Shown piece by piece: positions 25,700 through 34,069 of a stretch of 64,000 nucleotides of DNA (its first letter is position 1; every line of letters starts with the position of its first letter). This stretch comes from Micromonospora lupini. Lineage in GTDB: Bacteria; Actinomycetota; Actinomycetes; Mycobacteriales; Micromonosporaceae. Under the pieces are notes generated by a model, which worked only from the letters and a program-made list of their open reading frames with translations, had not been told where the DNA came from and did not search any database. The position numbers were made by a program, and so were the translations under genes. Where the stretch lies: the NCBI RefSeq assembly GCF_026342015.1, contig NZ_JAPENL010000003.1:434001-498000 (forward strand). The letters run 5' to 3'.

Positions 25700-27334
25700 T
25701 CACACCTCCTCGCGGTCGTCGGACAGCGCCGGCCCGGCGGCGGCCGGCACGAGATGGCGTACCTCCGTGTCGCCGTCGGTAAGCTCCCGCGCCCGCGCCT
25801 CGGCCTCGCGGTCCTCGCCCGTCAACCGGCCGCCGTGCTGGCGCAGGTGCTCGTCCCAGGACGGCACCAGGTACACCTCGACGAACCGGTCCGTCGTCTC
25901 GGCGGGCCGGAACAGCCCCCAGCGCATCGCCCCGGTGCGCTGCCGGGCGCCGCGCACCACGTCCATGGCCGCCAGGAACGGTTCCGTCCGCTCCGGCCGG
26001 ACCGTGTACTGCACCGTCACCAGCACCGGCCCCACGCCCGGGTCCGGCTCGTGCGCCAGGTGCAGTTGCGGCCAGTAGGCCGACGGTTCGCGGTTCACCG
26101 ACCGCAGGTCCGGCAGCGGCCAGATCCGGCTCGTCACGGTACCGAGGAACATCAGCGCCGCCGCCGCGAGGTAGGCGAGAACCAGCCCACCCATCTCGGC
26201 CACCAGACCCCACGCGAGGGCGCCGACGGCCTGCCCGCCGGCGAAACACACCTGATAGACGGCCAGCCCCCGGGCCCGTACCCAGCTCGGCAGGAAGAGC
26301 TGCATCTCGGCGTTGACGTTGGCCAGCACCGTCACCCAGGCCATCCCCGCCGGCAGCAGGGCGAGGAGCACCAGCGGCACCACCCGTACCGTGCCGAGCA
26401 CCACCAGCGCGACCGTGAACAGCGCGCCGGCGATCAGCAGGAGCTGATTGGCCGACAGCCGGGTACGGATCACGGCCAGCAGCACACCGCCCGCGATGGC
26501 GCCCACTCCGAGCGCGGCCAGCAGCAGCCCGTACCCGCCGGAGCCCAGCCCCAGCCGCCGTGCCGCCACCAGCGGCAGCAGCGCCCACAGCGCGCTGGCC
26601 GGGATCACGAAGACCAACGCGCGGCGCAGCAGCCGGCGCACGATCGGCGAGTGGCGTACGTAGCGGCTACCGGCCCGCAGCGCGGCGGTGAACCGCTCGG
26701 GCACCTCGACGGCGCGGGCGGTGCCCGGCCGCCAGAGCCACAGCGCGTACGCGAAGACGGCGAACGCCACCGCGTTGAGCCCGAAGACCGGGGCGACGCC
26801 GATCCGGGCGATCAGCACACCGGCCACCGCGGGCCCCACCGCCCGCGCCACGTTCACGCTTATCGAGCCGAGCGCGGACGCCGACCGCAACTGCTCCTGC
26901 GGCACCAGCTCCGGGATCACCGCCGACCAGGCCGGCAGGGTGAGCGCCTGCCCGACCCCGAACGCGAAGGTGAGGGTGAGCAGCAGGGCCGGCGGCATCC
27001 GGTCGGTCAGGGTGAGCAGTGTCAACGCCACCGCGACCGCCACCAGGAACAACTGCACCGCGATCAGCAGGTGCCGGCGGTCGAAGTTGTCGGCCAGCAC
27101 CCCGGCGGGCAGCGCCAGCAGCAGCACCGGCAGCAGGCTGGCGGTCTGCACCAGCGCGACGAGCGTGGAGGCGTTGGAGTGGTGGATCAGCAGCCACTGC
27201 GCCCCGACGGTCTGCATCCAGGTGCCGATGTTGGCGGCGAGCAGGGCCAGCCAGAGATTGCGGTAGACGGCGCCGCGCAGCGGCGCCCACGCGGAGGCCG
27301 GCCGGTCCCCCGATCCGGCTGCCGCCGTCACCAC
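25700..27334 (-). CDS. MFS transporter (MFS_3 type) with C-terminal dimeric ferredoxin-like domain
   Basis: The protein is 544 residues. The membrane part (to about residue 410) has the features of the enterobactin-exporter-like group (NLWLALLAANIGTWMQTVGAQWLLI, ARAVGPAVAGVLIARIGVAPVFGLNAV). The C-terminal segment PVLVTVQYTVRPERTEPFLAAMDVVRGARQRTGAMRWGLFRPAETTDRFVEVYLVPSWDEHLRQH is a monooxygenase-like ferredoxin fold often found in this MFS family. Start codons GTG GTG lie at 27334. It overlaps the end of the preceding SDR gene by seven bases and is in the same operon. The substrate is unknown. Confidence 0.9.
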   Translation of the reverse strand: MVTAAAGSGDRPASAWAPLRGAVYRNLWLALLAANIGTWMQTVGAQWLLIHHSNASTLVALVQTASLLPVLLLALPAGVLADNFDRRHLLIAVQLFLVAVAVALTLLTLTDRMPPALLLTLTFAFGVGQALTLPAWSAVIPELVPQEQLRSASALGSISVNVARAVGPAVAGVLIARIGVAPVFGLNAVAFAVFAYALWLWRPGTARAVEVPERFTAALRAGSRYVRHSPIVRRLLRRALVFVIPASALWALLPLVAARRLGLGSGGYGLLLAALGVGAIAGGVLLAVIRTRLSANQLLLIAGALFTVALVVLGTVRVVPLVLLALLPAGMAWVTVLANVNAEMQLFLPSWVRARGLAVYQVCFAGGQAVGALAWGLVAEMGGLVLAYLAAAALMFLGTVTSRIWPLPDLRSVNREPSAYWPQLHLAHEPDPGVGPVLVTVQYTVRPERTEPFLAAMDVVRGARQRTGAMRWGLFRPAETTDRFVEVYLVPSWDEHLRQHGGRLTGEDREAEARARELTDGDTEVRHLVPAAAGPALSDDREEV

Positions 27335-28023
27335 CGCCCGTCCGCGCGCAACACGCGCTCGCCGGAGACGTAGAGGTCGTCGGGTTGCAGCAGCAGCAGC
27401 CGGACGACCTCGGCGGCGACCTGCTCGGGCAGGGCGTACACCTCGTCGAGGAACTCGGCGCCGACGCGTTCCTGCAGGCGGGTCGGCATCGGCCCGGGAT
27501 GCAACTGCATCACCTTGACCCGGTTGCTGTGCTGCGCCTGGGCCAGCGACTCGACCAGGCTGCTGCCGTAGCTCTTGGTCGCCCGGTAGATCGGGATGCC
27601 CGGCCGGGGAGCCGCCAGCGCCATCGCGCCGATGTACACCACGTTCCCGTAGCCCTGCCGGTGCAGATGCTCAAGCGCCTCCCGCAGCAGGAAGGTCGTA
27701 CCCAGGACGTTGATCTCCACGGCCCGGCGGATGTGCTCCACGGACAGGTCTCCGAGGTCGCCGCCCGCCCACATCGACGCGCACGCCGCCACCCCGTCGA
27801 CGGTGCCGTAGCGCCCCACCACCTCGGCGAACGCGTCCCGGACCTGCTCGTAGGAGGAGACGTCGCAGACCGCGCCGCCGCACCCCAGCTCGTCGGTGGT
27901 CGCGGCGACCTCGGCCGGCTCGTTGCCGAACACCACGACCTGGTGCTCGTCGACAAGCAGTCGGGCCACCGCGAGACCCAGCCCGCTGGTACCGCCCACC
28001 ACCACGAAGGTTCTGGCACCCAT
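27328..28023 (-). CDS. Short-chain dehydrogenase/reductase
   Basis: The protein is 231 residues. VVVGGTSGLGLAVARLL is the dinucleotide-binding start. EINVLGTTFLLREAL, NVVYIGAMALAAPRPGIPIYRATKSYGSSL contains the YxxxK motif, and MQLHPGPMPTRLQ follows. The usual NNAG is replaced by AACASMW and the usual catalytic serine position reads YIGAMAL, so the active site is not canonical. ATG is at 28023. It overlaps the MFS start by seven bases and is co-transcribed with it. Confidence 0.86.
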   Translation of the reverse strand: MGARTFVVVGGTSGLGLAVARLLVDEHQVVVFGNEPAEVAATTDELGCGGAVCDVSSYEQVRDAFAEVVGRYGTVDGVAACASMWAGGDLGDLSVEHIRRAVEINVLGTTFLLREALEHLHRQGYGNVVYIGAMALAAPRPGIPIYRATKSYGSSLVESLAQAQHSNRVKVMQLHPGPMPTRLQERVGAEFLDEVYALPEQVAAEVVRLLLLQPDDLYVSGERVLRADGRW

Positions 28024-28187
28024 GTCTCTCCAGCCGCCGACACCACCAGCTCACGCGGAACGCGTGACGGCGCGTTCTTCCCCTTTCCCGACCCCGCACA
28101 CCCGCCCGGCCGGTAGTGCTGGGCATACCCCGGAAAGGGGATCTGGACGGCTGGGGCGGCTCCTGGCCGGCGATTAGCGTCTGCGGC

Positions 28188-29477
28188 ATGACCTCGGAAC
28201 ACCCTTCCCACCTGGCCGCGTCGCTGCGCCGCCGCGGCTGGCTGCTCTCCGCCTGGCCCTGGCGCGCGCTGGCGTACCTGGTCAGCACCGTGCCGATCGC
28301 CGGCGTGCTCACCGTCGGGCTGCTCGTCGTCGGCGCGCCCCTGCTGCCAGTCGTCAGCACGCTCCGGCGGCAGGGCCGACCGCCGAGCATCGCGCTGATG
28401 CTGTTCCTGATCACCGGCAGCATCATCCTGGTGGCGTTGGCCCCGATCGTGAGCTTCGCGGTGGGCGTCGTCGAGCGGTGGCGGGTCCGGCTCGTCGACA
28501 ACCGTCCGCTGCCCTCGTCGCCGTGGCCGGGCCTGGCCGCCCGCTACCGCAGCGCCGCTACCTGGCGGGAGGTCGCGTACCTGTTCTGGCTTGGCGGTTT
28601 CGTGCCTGTCGCGTACTGGGTGTTCCTGGTGCTGGTGCTGCTCGACGTCGGGATGGTCACCAGCCCCTGGCTGGCCGGGGACAGCGAACCGGTCGTGATC
28701 TGGCAGCCGATCGAGAGCACCGGCGAAGCCGTCCCGTACGCGATCGTGGGAGTGCTCCTCCTCCCGGTGCTCTGCTACGGGGTGGGGCTGCTCGCCGCCG
28801 GCCAGGCCGCCGTGGCCCGGTGGGCGCTGACCTCGCCTGTCGACGCGGCCGCGCTGCGCGAGGTCGCACGCTCCCGCACCCGGCTGGTCGGCGCGTACGA
28901 GGCGGAACGGCGCCGCATCGAGCGGGACCTGCACGACGGGGCGCAGCCCCGGCTGACCAGCCTCACCCTCCAGCTCGGTCTGGCCCGGCTGGACGTGCCC
29001 GAGGACTCCCCCGCCGCCCGGCCCCTCGCCGTGGCGCACGACCAGGCGCGCGGGCTGATGGTGATGTTGCGGCAGTTGGTGCACGGCATCCGGCCGCAGA
29101 CCCTCACCGACCTCGGACTCGCCGGCGCGGTACGCGAGCTGGCCGACGCCGCTCCCGTCGCGGTCACCGTGCACGCCGACATCGAGAGCGCGCTGCCGGA
29201 GATCGTCGACACCACCGCGTACTTCGTGGTGTCCGAGGCGTTGAGCAACGTGGCCCGGCACGCCGGGGCGACACGTGCCGAGGTGCGCCTGTCCCGGGTC
29301 GGCGGCGACCTCGTGGTCGAGGTGTCCGACGACGGGCGCGGCGGCGCAGACCCGGCCCGGGGCACCGGCCTGACCGGTCTCGCCGACCGGGTCGCCGCCG
29401 CCGACGGACGGCTGTTGCTGTCCAGCCCGCCCGGCGGGCCTACCCTGGTCCGGGTGGAGCTGCCATGTCGCCGCTGA
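28188..29477 (+). CDS. Two-component sensor histidine kinase (NarL-type partner)
   Basis: The protein is about 429 residues. Four or more hydrophobic segments form an N-terminal membrane sensor domain of the type common in actinobacterial kinases (ALAYLVSTVPIAGVLTVGLLVV to LCYGVGLLAAGQAAVARWAL). The dimerization and phosphoacceptor motif is EAERRRIERDLHDGAQ, and the ATPase domain has VVSEALSNVARHAGAT and SDDGRGGADPARGTGLTGLADRV. ATG at 28188 is the likely start. The stop lies 13 bases inside the response regulator gene. The signal is unknown. Confidence 0.93.
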   Translation: MTSEHPSHLAASLRRRGWLLSAWPWRALAYLVSTVPIAGVLTVGLLVVGAPLLPVVSTLRRQGRPPSIALMLFLITGSIILVALAPIVSFAVGVVERWRVRLVDNRPLPSSPWPGLAARYRSAATWREVAYLFWLGGFVPVAYWVFLVLVLLDVGMVTSPWLAGDSEPVVIWQPIESTGEAVPYAIVGVLLLPVLCYGVGLLAAGQAAVARWALTSPVDAAALREVARSRTRLVGAYEAERRRIERDLHDGAQPRLTSLTLQLGLARLDVPEDSPAARPLAVAHDQARGLMVMLRQLVHGIRPQTLTDLGLAGAVRELADAAPVAVTVHADIESALPEIVDTTAYFVVSEALSNVARHAGATRAEVRLSRVGGDLVVEVSDDGRGGADPARGTGLTGLADRVAAADGRLLLSSPPGGPTLVRVELPCRR

Positions 29478-30130
29478 CCCGGGTGGTGCTCGCCGAGGAC
29501 GAGGTGCTGCTGCGCGAGGGCCTGGTCGCGCTGCTGACCCGCTTCGACTTCACTGTGTGCGCCGCCGTCGGCTCCGCGCCGGACCTGCTGGAGGCGGCCC
29601 GCGCACATGAGCCCGATCTGGTGCTTACCGACATCCGGATGCCGCCCGGTCGGCGCGACGACGGGCTGCGCGCGGCAGTCGCGCTGCGCGCCGAGCGGCC
29701 CGGCCTGCCGGTGGTCGTGCTCAGCCAGTTCGTGCAGACGGGGTACGCGGCGGCGCTGCTTGACAGCGGCGACGGCCAGCGGGTCGGCTACCTGCTCAAG
29801 GACCGGGTGGCCGAGGTGACCGAGTTCGTCGACACTCTGCGCCGGGTCACCGCCGGCGGCACCGCCATCGACCCGGACGTGGTACGGCAACTGCTGCACC
29901 GCCCCCGCGATCCGCTCGCCGCGCTCTCCGCCCGGGAACGGGAGGTGCTGGCGCTGCTGGCCGAGGGTCGCTCCAACGCCTCGATCGCCGCCCGGCTGCA
30001 CGTCACCGAGGCCGCCGTCGGCAAGCACGTCGGCAACATCCTGCTGAAGCTCGACCTGCCGCCCAGCGACGACACCAACCGCCGGGTGCTCGCCGTGCTC
30101 ACCTATCTGCGCGCCGACCCGGTGGGCTGA
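29465..30130 (+). CDS. NarL/LuxR-family response regulator
   Basis: The protein is 221 residues. The receiver domain has VVLAEDEVLLREGLV, the phosphoacceptor aspartate in DLVLTDIRMPP near residue 54, and the conserved lysine in GYLLKDRV. The C-terminal LuxR helix-turn-helix is LSAREREVLALLAEGRSNASIAARLHVTEAAVGKHVGNILLKLDL. The ATG at 29465 overlaps the kinase gene by 13 bases, so kinase and regulator are coupled and form one system. A hairpin follows the stop. Confidence 0.95.
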   Translation: MSPLTRVVLAEDEVLLREGLVALLTRFDFTVCAAVGSAPDLLEAARAHEPDLVLTDIRMPPGRRDDGLRAAVALRAERPGLPVVVLSQFVQTGYAAALLDSGDGQRVGYLLKDRVAEVTEFVDTLRRVTAGGTAIDPDVVRQLLHRPRDPLAALSAREREVLALLAEGRSNASIAARLHVTEAAVGKHVGNILLKLDLPPSDDTNRRVLAVLTYLRADPVG

Positions 30131-30133
30131 CCA

Positions 30134-30163
30134 GCGCCGGGCCCGGATCGGGCCCTGCGGCGC
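30134..30163 (+). terminator. Hairpin after the two-component operon
   Basis: GCGCCGGGCCCG at 30134-30145 and CGGGCCC-TGC-GGCGC ending at 30163 form an imperfect GC-rich stem with a very short loop. It lies four bases after the response regulator stop and before the Gfo/Idh/MocA gene on the same strand. No T-run follows, as is usual in actinomycetes. Confidence 0.6.
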
Positions 30164-30230
30164 GCGGCGTAGATTCGAGCACCGGCACCGCCGCCGGTCC
30201 AGGGCGCGGGCCAGGAGATGGGAGTACGGC

Positions 30231-31292
30231 ATGGCGGAGGCGCTGCGGGTTGGTCTGCTGGGGTACGGGCTGGCGGGCCGGGTGTTCCACGCGCCGCTGA
30301 TCGCCGCGACACCCGGGCTGCGGCTGGACGCCATCGTGACCCGCGATCCGCAGCGTCGCGAGCAGGCGCACAAGCACTTCCCGGACGCCCGCCTGGTCGA
30401 CGACGCCGACGAGCTGTGGCGTACCCCGGAAGCCTTGGACCTGGTGGTGGTCGCGACGCCGAACCGGCAGCACGTGCCGATGGCGCGGGCGGCGCTGGCC
30501 GCCGGCCTGCCTGTCGTCGTCGACAAGCCCCTGGCCCCCACCGCCGCCGACGCCCGGGCGTTGGTCGAGGAGGCCGACCGTCTCCGGGTGCCGCTGACGG
30601 TGTTCCAGAACCGCCGCTGGGACGGCGACTTCCTGACCGCCCGCGGGCTCGTGGAGCGGGGCGAGCTGGGGCGGGTGCTGCGCTTCGAGTCCCGGTTCGA
30701 GCGGTTCCGCCCGGCGATCAAGCCGGGCTGGCGGGAGCTTGCCGGGCCGGAGGAGGCCGGTGGCGCACTGTTCGACCTGGGCGCGCACCTCATCGACCAG
30801 GCCGTGCAGCTCTTCGGCGCGGTCGAGCGGGTCTACGCCGAGGTCGACCGCCGCCGCGCGGGCGCCGAGGTCGACGACGACGCGTTCGTGGCGTTGACCC
30901 ACGCCAACGGCGTGCACTCGCACCTGTGGATGGGTGCGGTGACCGCTCAGCTCGGGCCGCGGCTGCGGGTGCTCGGCGACCGGGCCGGCTACACGACCTA
31001 CGGGCTGGACGTGCAGGAGGCGGCGCTGCACGACGGCGGTCGCCCGGACCAGCCCGGCTGGGGCGAGGTGCCGCCGGAGCGGTACGGCCTGCTCGGCGTC
31101 GACGGCGACCTGCGCCCGACGCCGACCGTGCCCGGGGCGTACCAGAGCTTCTACGCCCAGGTGGCGGCGGCGCTGCGCGACGGCACGCCGCTGCCGGTGG
31201 ACCCGCGCGACTCGGTCGCCACCGTCGAGCTGATCGAGCTGGCGCACCGCTCGGCGGCCGAGGGCGTGGTGCTGCCGGTCCCGACCGCCTGA
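30231..31292 (+). CDS. Gfo/Idh/MocA-family oxidoreductase
   Basis: The protein is 353 residues. The Rossmann domain begins LRVGLLGYGLAGRVFHAPLI, with LVVVATPNRQHVPMARAALAAGLPVVVDKPLAPT carrying the family EKP-like motif (here D-K-P). The C-terminal domain contains GGALFDLGAHLIDQAVQLFG, with the conserved D-x-G-x-H. These enzymes use NAD(P) to oxidise or reduce sugars, inositols or related compounds; the substrate is not deducible. The start at 30231 follows CAGGAGATGGGAGTACGGC. It stands alone. Confidence 0.92.
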   Translation: MAEALRVGLLGYGLAGRVFHAPLIAATPGLRLDAIVTRDPQRREQAHKHFPDARLVDDADELWRTPEALDLVVVATPNRQHVPMARAALAAGLPVVVDKPLAPTAADARALVEEADRLRVPLTVFQNRRWDGDFLTARGLVERGELGRVLRFESRFERFRPAIKPGWRELAGPEEAGGALFDLGAHLIDQAVQLFGAVERVYAEVDRRRAGAEVDDDAFVALTHANGVHSHLWMGAVTAQLGPRLRVLGDRAGYTTYGLDVQEAALHDGGRPDQPGWGEVPPERYGLLGVDGDLRPTPTVPGAYQSFYAQVAAALRDGTPLPVDPRDSVATVELIELAHRSAAEGVVLPVPTA

Positions 31293-31428
31293 CCGCGCAG
31301 GCCGACGGCGCAGCAGATGGGTTGCGGGAGTCCCGGCGGGATGCCCTGGTCTGCCCGCGAGGCCGTGGGCATGGTGAGCCCGGAGGCGCTCGGCGAGAGT
31401 CGTGCGCTGGATGGGTAGTCGACGGTTG

Positions 31429-31995
31429 CTAGTGCGAATCGTCTCTGCCCTGTCGCGGCCAGGCGAGAGTCTCATCCTCGATCTGGCCGATCGTGTTCTC
31501 GATCCATGCGGCGTCGTTGCGGAGCCTGTCGAGGTAGTAGTGCGCTTCAATCATGTGCAGGTGGAGAGCGTCCGATTGGTCGAGGATGTCGCCTACTCGC
31601 TCCTGTTCGGTTCGGATGCGATCCAGGCGAGCCTGGAGCATGTCAATCGCCTCGTTCGGACCCAGGATGCCGATGTAGGCCAGCGCCGTCATGAACGTGG
31701 TGTCGCCGGAGAGGGCGCTGCTCCGGAGTCCCGTGGTCACGCGCTCTGCTAGTGCCTCACGCCCTGCCTCCGTGGTGGACAGGACAGGTGGATCCTGCTG
31801 TTCGGCCGCTTCCACCCAGCCCGCCCGGCTCAGGGTGTTCAGCAGTGTGTAGATCGTGGCGCTTCGCACCCGCAGGTACTCGTACCGGTGGCGAAGCTCG
31901 GAGAACACCCCGTATGGGTGGCGGGGCTGTTCGACGAGCAGGCCGAGGATCGGAAGCACGAGGGGGTTGACGAGCGCGTTCGTGGGCACGGCCAC
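31429..31995 (-). CDS. PadR-family transcriptional regulator
   Basis: The protein is 188 residues. The winged helix is LVLPILGLLVEQPRHPYGVFSELRHRYEYLRVRSATIYTLLNTLSRAGWVE, followed by a helical dimerization arm (LDRIRTEQERVGDILDQSDALHLHMIEAHYYLDRLRNDAAWIE). PadR proteins are usually ligand-responsive repressors of the adjacent gene. It is divergent from the glycosidase-like gene, and two identical 16-bp palindromic sites lie in the shared promoter region (32010 and 32041), so it probably represses itself and that gene. Confidence 0.92.
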   Translation of the reverse strand: MAVPTNALVNPLVLPILGLLVEQPRHPYGVFSELRHRYEYLRVRSATIYTLLNTLSRAGWVEAAEQQDPPVLSTTEAGREALAERVTTGLRSSALSGDTTFMTALAYIGILGPNEAIDMLQARLDRIRTEQERVGDILDQSDALHLHMIEAHYYLDRLRNDAAWIENTIGQIEDETLAWPRQGRDDSH

Positions 31996-32008
31996 AGGCT
32001 ACCCGAAC

Positions 32009-32056
32009 TTGACCGTATACGGCTATCCGGCCTACTGTGGTGACCGTATACGGCTA
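32009..32056 (+). promoter_or_regulatory. Twin PadR operator and overlapping promoter
   Basis: The 16-mer TGACCGTATACGGCTA occurs at 32010-32025 and again, unchanged, at 32041-32056, 31 bp apart (about three helical turns). Each contains the 10-bp palindrome CCGTATACGG. TTGACC at 32009 and TACTGT at 32033 could be -35 and -10 boxes 18 bases apart for the rightward gene. One operator would cover the -35 region and the other would follow the -10 box. The arrangement fits repression by the divergent PadR protein. Confidence 0.8.
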
Positions 32057-32070
32057 CCAGGGAGTTGCTT

Positions 32071-33066
32071 GTGATTTTTGGAGTCTGGCCTGGCGTTGTG
32101 GACGCCGACCTCGTCGACTTTCGCCCGTTGGAGTGCCCTCCCGAAGATCCGGAGCGAGCGGTCCGGGCGATCGAGGAGTTGCAGGGCGATGCGCCCTACT
32201 TTCTGATCCGCTGCTACAGACACTTCGGCCGGCAGGCCGGTGACCGCGGCCACGCGGCTGAGACACCCAGCGATCCGGGCAGGTACGTCGGCCAAGGCAG
32301 GCGGATCGACCTCGTCGCCTGCTATCAGAGCCCAGCGCCAGACCCCGACGGGTTCGCGTCATTCGTTCGCCAGGCAGTCCGAGACGTCGCAACGTGGGGC
32401 GGTGGCAACGTTCAGGTTGGCGAAGAACCCGACATGCCCGCCCCGCAAGATGGCGGCTCTCCGGGCTGTCTCGATGCGATCGCCGCCGGAGTGGCCGCTG
32501 CTCTCGATGAGCGCACGCGCCTGAACGCTCCGGTGCGGGTCGGCGTGAACTCCGCGGGGATGGCCGATCCTCAGTTCTGGCGACAGATGGCCGAAGCTCT
32601 GGGTCCAGATCGCCTCCGCGCACTGGACTACATCGGCCTCGACGCCTTCCCCGACGTGTTCCGCCGCATCCCCGAGGAACAGCTCCCCGGAGCGGTCATC
32701 TTCCTCGTGGAGGCGTTCCGGCGGGTCACCGCAGAGGCAGGAGTGCCCGAGCGGACTCCCATCCACATCACCGAGACAGGGTGGCCCACCGACGACGAAC
32801 GCGATGAAGCCACCCAGGCCCGCGTCCTCTCCACCGTGGCCAGGACGATCCTCGACTCCGACCTCGGCGTCACCACATATGAGTTTTTCGGCCTCCGCGA
32901 CGGCCTGACAAACGGGACCTGGAAGAACCGGTTCGGCCTGCTCCACGACGACTACACGCCCAAACCCGCGTTCCACACCATCCGAGACCTCATCGCCACC
33001 CATCGGCGCCGCGCGGACGACCGCCGCGAGGACCAACTCCAGCGCGCCGTTGTTCGAGCCGGTTGA
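32071..33066 (+). CDS. Glycosidase-like TIM-barrel protein
   Basis: The protein is about 331 residues without a signal peptide. WGGGNVQVGEEPDMPAPQDG and PIHITETGWPTDDE resemble the acid/base (N-E/E-P-type) and nucleophile (TETGWP) regions of clan A glycoside hydrolases; YLIGLDAFPDVF-like strands support a barrel. It could be an intracellular glycosidase or a catalytically altered relative. GTG at 32071 has GGGAG six bases upstream. Its last residues (about 33050 onward) run into a transposase remnant, so the C-terminus may have been altered by insertion. It is controlled by the PadR twin operator. Confidence 0.7.
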   Translation: MIFGVWPGVVDADLVDFRPLECPPEDPERAVRAIEELQGDAPYFLIRCYRHFGRQAGDRGHAAETPSDPGRYVGQGRRIDLVACYQSPAPDPDGFASFVRQAVRDVATWGGGNVQVGEEPDMPAPQDGGSPGCLDAIAAGVAAALDERTRLNAPVRVGVNSAGMADPQFWRQMAEALGPDRLRALDYIGLDAFPDVFRRIPEEQLPGAVIFLVEAFRRVTAEAGVPERTPIHITETGWPTDDERDEATQARVLSTVARTILDSDLGVTTYEFFGLRDGLTNGTWKNRFGLLHDDYTPKPAFHTIRDLIATHRRRADDRREDQLQRAVVRAG

Positions 33067-33240
33067 AGCAGCGTTCCACGACGTGGCGTTTGCGGTAGAC
33101 CTGCTTGTCGAAGGCCGGGGGTCGCCCGCCGGCGCTGCCTTTGGCGGCGCGGCGGGCGACCTGGTCGCTGCGTTCGGGGATGACGTGTCGGATGTTGCGC
33201 GACGGCCGCCGTCGGCTCGCGCCCGGCGACTCGTCCCGTG
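33050..33240 (-). pseudogene. Remnant of an IS5-family transposase
   Basis: On the minus strand a short fragment reads RNIRHVIPERSDQVARRAAK and, a few residues on, GGRPPAFDKQVYRKRHVVER followed by CFNRL. This matches the C-terminal DDE region of IS5-family transposases, including the Y-x2-R-x-x-V-E-R-C-F signature. The upstream part is degenerate and the downstream part is missing. It overlaps the 3' end of the glycosidase-like gene, showing an old insertion and decay. No inverted repeats or target duplication were found. Confidence 0.78.
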
Positions 33241-33299
33241 CGTTGACGACGGAGGCCGCGATCACCGATGCTCGTCCCCGGCGGTCACGGGGAGGGTGC

Positions 33300-33815
33300 A
33301 TGGCGTTGCTGGATATCGTCGTCACGACTGTCGGCGGCGCGCTCTCGGCGACCGTCGGGGTCTTCGTCGGCGGGGTGCTCACCCGCCAGGCACAGGACCG
33401 ACACTGGTTGCGGGACCGGCAACTCGTGGCCTACCAGGACCTCCTGCGTGAGTACGCCACCTTCTCGATGATCATGCGGCGCGCTCACCTGGCGCGTACG
33501 GGCTGGGACTATGACTGGGCAGTGTGGAGCGCCGCACTGATGTCGGCCAGCCTCGTCGCCCCGAACCCGGTCGCCACCGAGATCGACAGGTTCGGCCACG
33601 CGGTGCAGCGATTCCTGGATGTCGCCGCCGGGGTGGACACGACGACAGCACCACTTTCGCAGGAAGAGTTCGAGCAGGCGATGGCGGCACCGGCCCGAGC
33701 GCAACTGGCCTTGGTCAACGCGATGCGCCGATCCGTCGGACGGCATCAGGGGCCGCTGTCGACGTCGTTGGGCGGAGCGCACGGCCGCCGGCCGCACCGC
33801 AAGCAGCAGGACTGA
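33300..33815 (+). CDS. Hypothetical protein with N-terminal membrane anchor, 171 aa
   Basis: ATG at 33300 is preceded by GGGGAGGGTGC. The first 27 residues (MALLDIVVTTVGGALSATVG, then VFVGGVL) form a single hydrophobic segment. A charged helical region follows (TRQAQDRHWLRDRQLVAYQDLLREYATFSMIMRRAHLA). The C-terminus is basic (RRPHRKQQD). Small membrane-anchored proteins of this pattern are common in actinomycetes and have no known function. The gene follows the transposase remnant; any link with mobility is unproven. Confidence 0.7.
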   Translation: MALLDIVVTTVGGALSATVGVFVGGVLTRQAQDRHWLRDRQLVAYQDLLREYATFSMIMRRAHLARTGWDYDWAVWSAALMSASLVAPNPVATEIDRFGHAVQRFLDVAAGVDTTTAPLSQEEFEQAMAAPARAQLALVNAMRRSVGRHQGPLSTSLGGAHGRRPHRKQQD

Positions 33816-34069
33816 CCTGCTCCAACAGTCGTCGCCGTCGCCGGTGTCGTGATCGGCAGGACACGCCCTGGCCGCCGGGGTCCTTTGTGGTGCCAGAAAA
33901 ACAGTGGAGCGGCACCGCGCCGCGCCGTTACCGTGCTGCCGAACTGTCGTCTAGGCGAGGACGTGCCGTTGTACACCCTGTGAGACCTCCCGAGCGCTGA
34001 TTCGCGCGTCGCGCCTGTGCGCCGCGCTCCTTTTTGCTGCGGACTTCTCACTGGAACCGGTGTACCTCT

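Noticed and set aside
33816..34069. Possible small gene or mobile element end between the anchored protein and DUF1062 genes
   Set aside because: No ribosome site, no inverted repeat and no protein pattern; only a short T-rich stretch near 34030.
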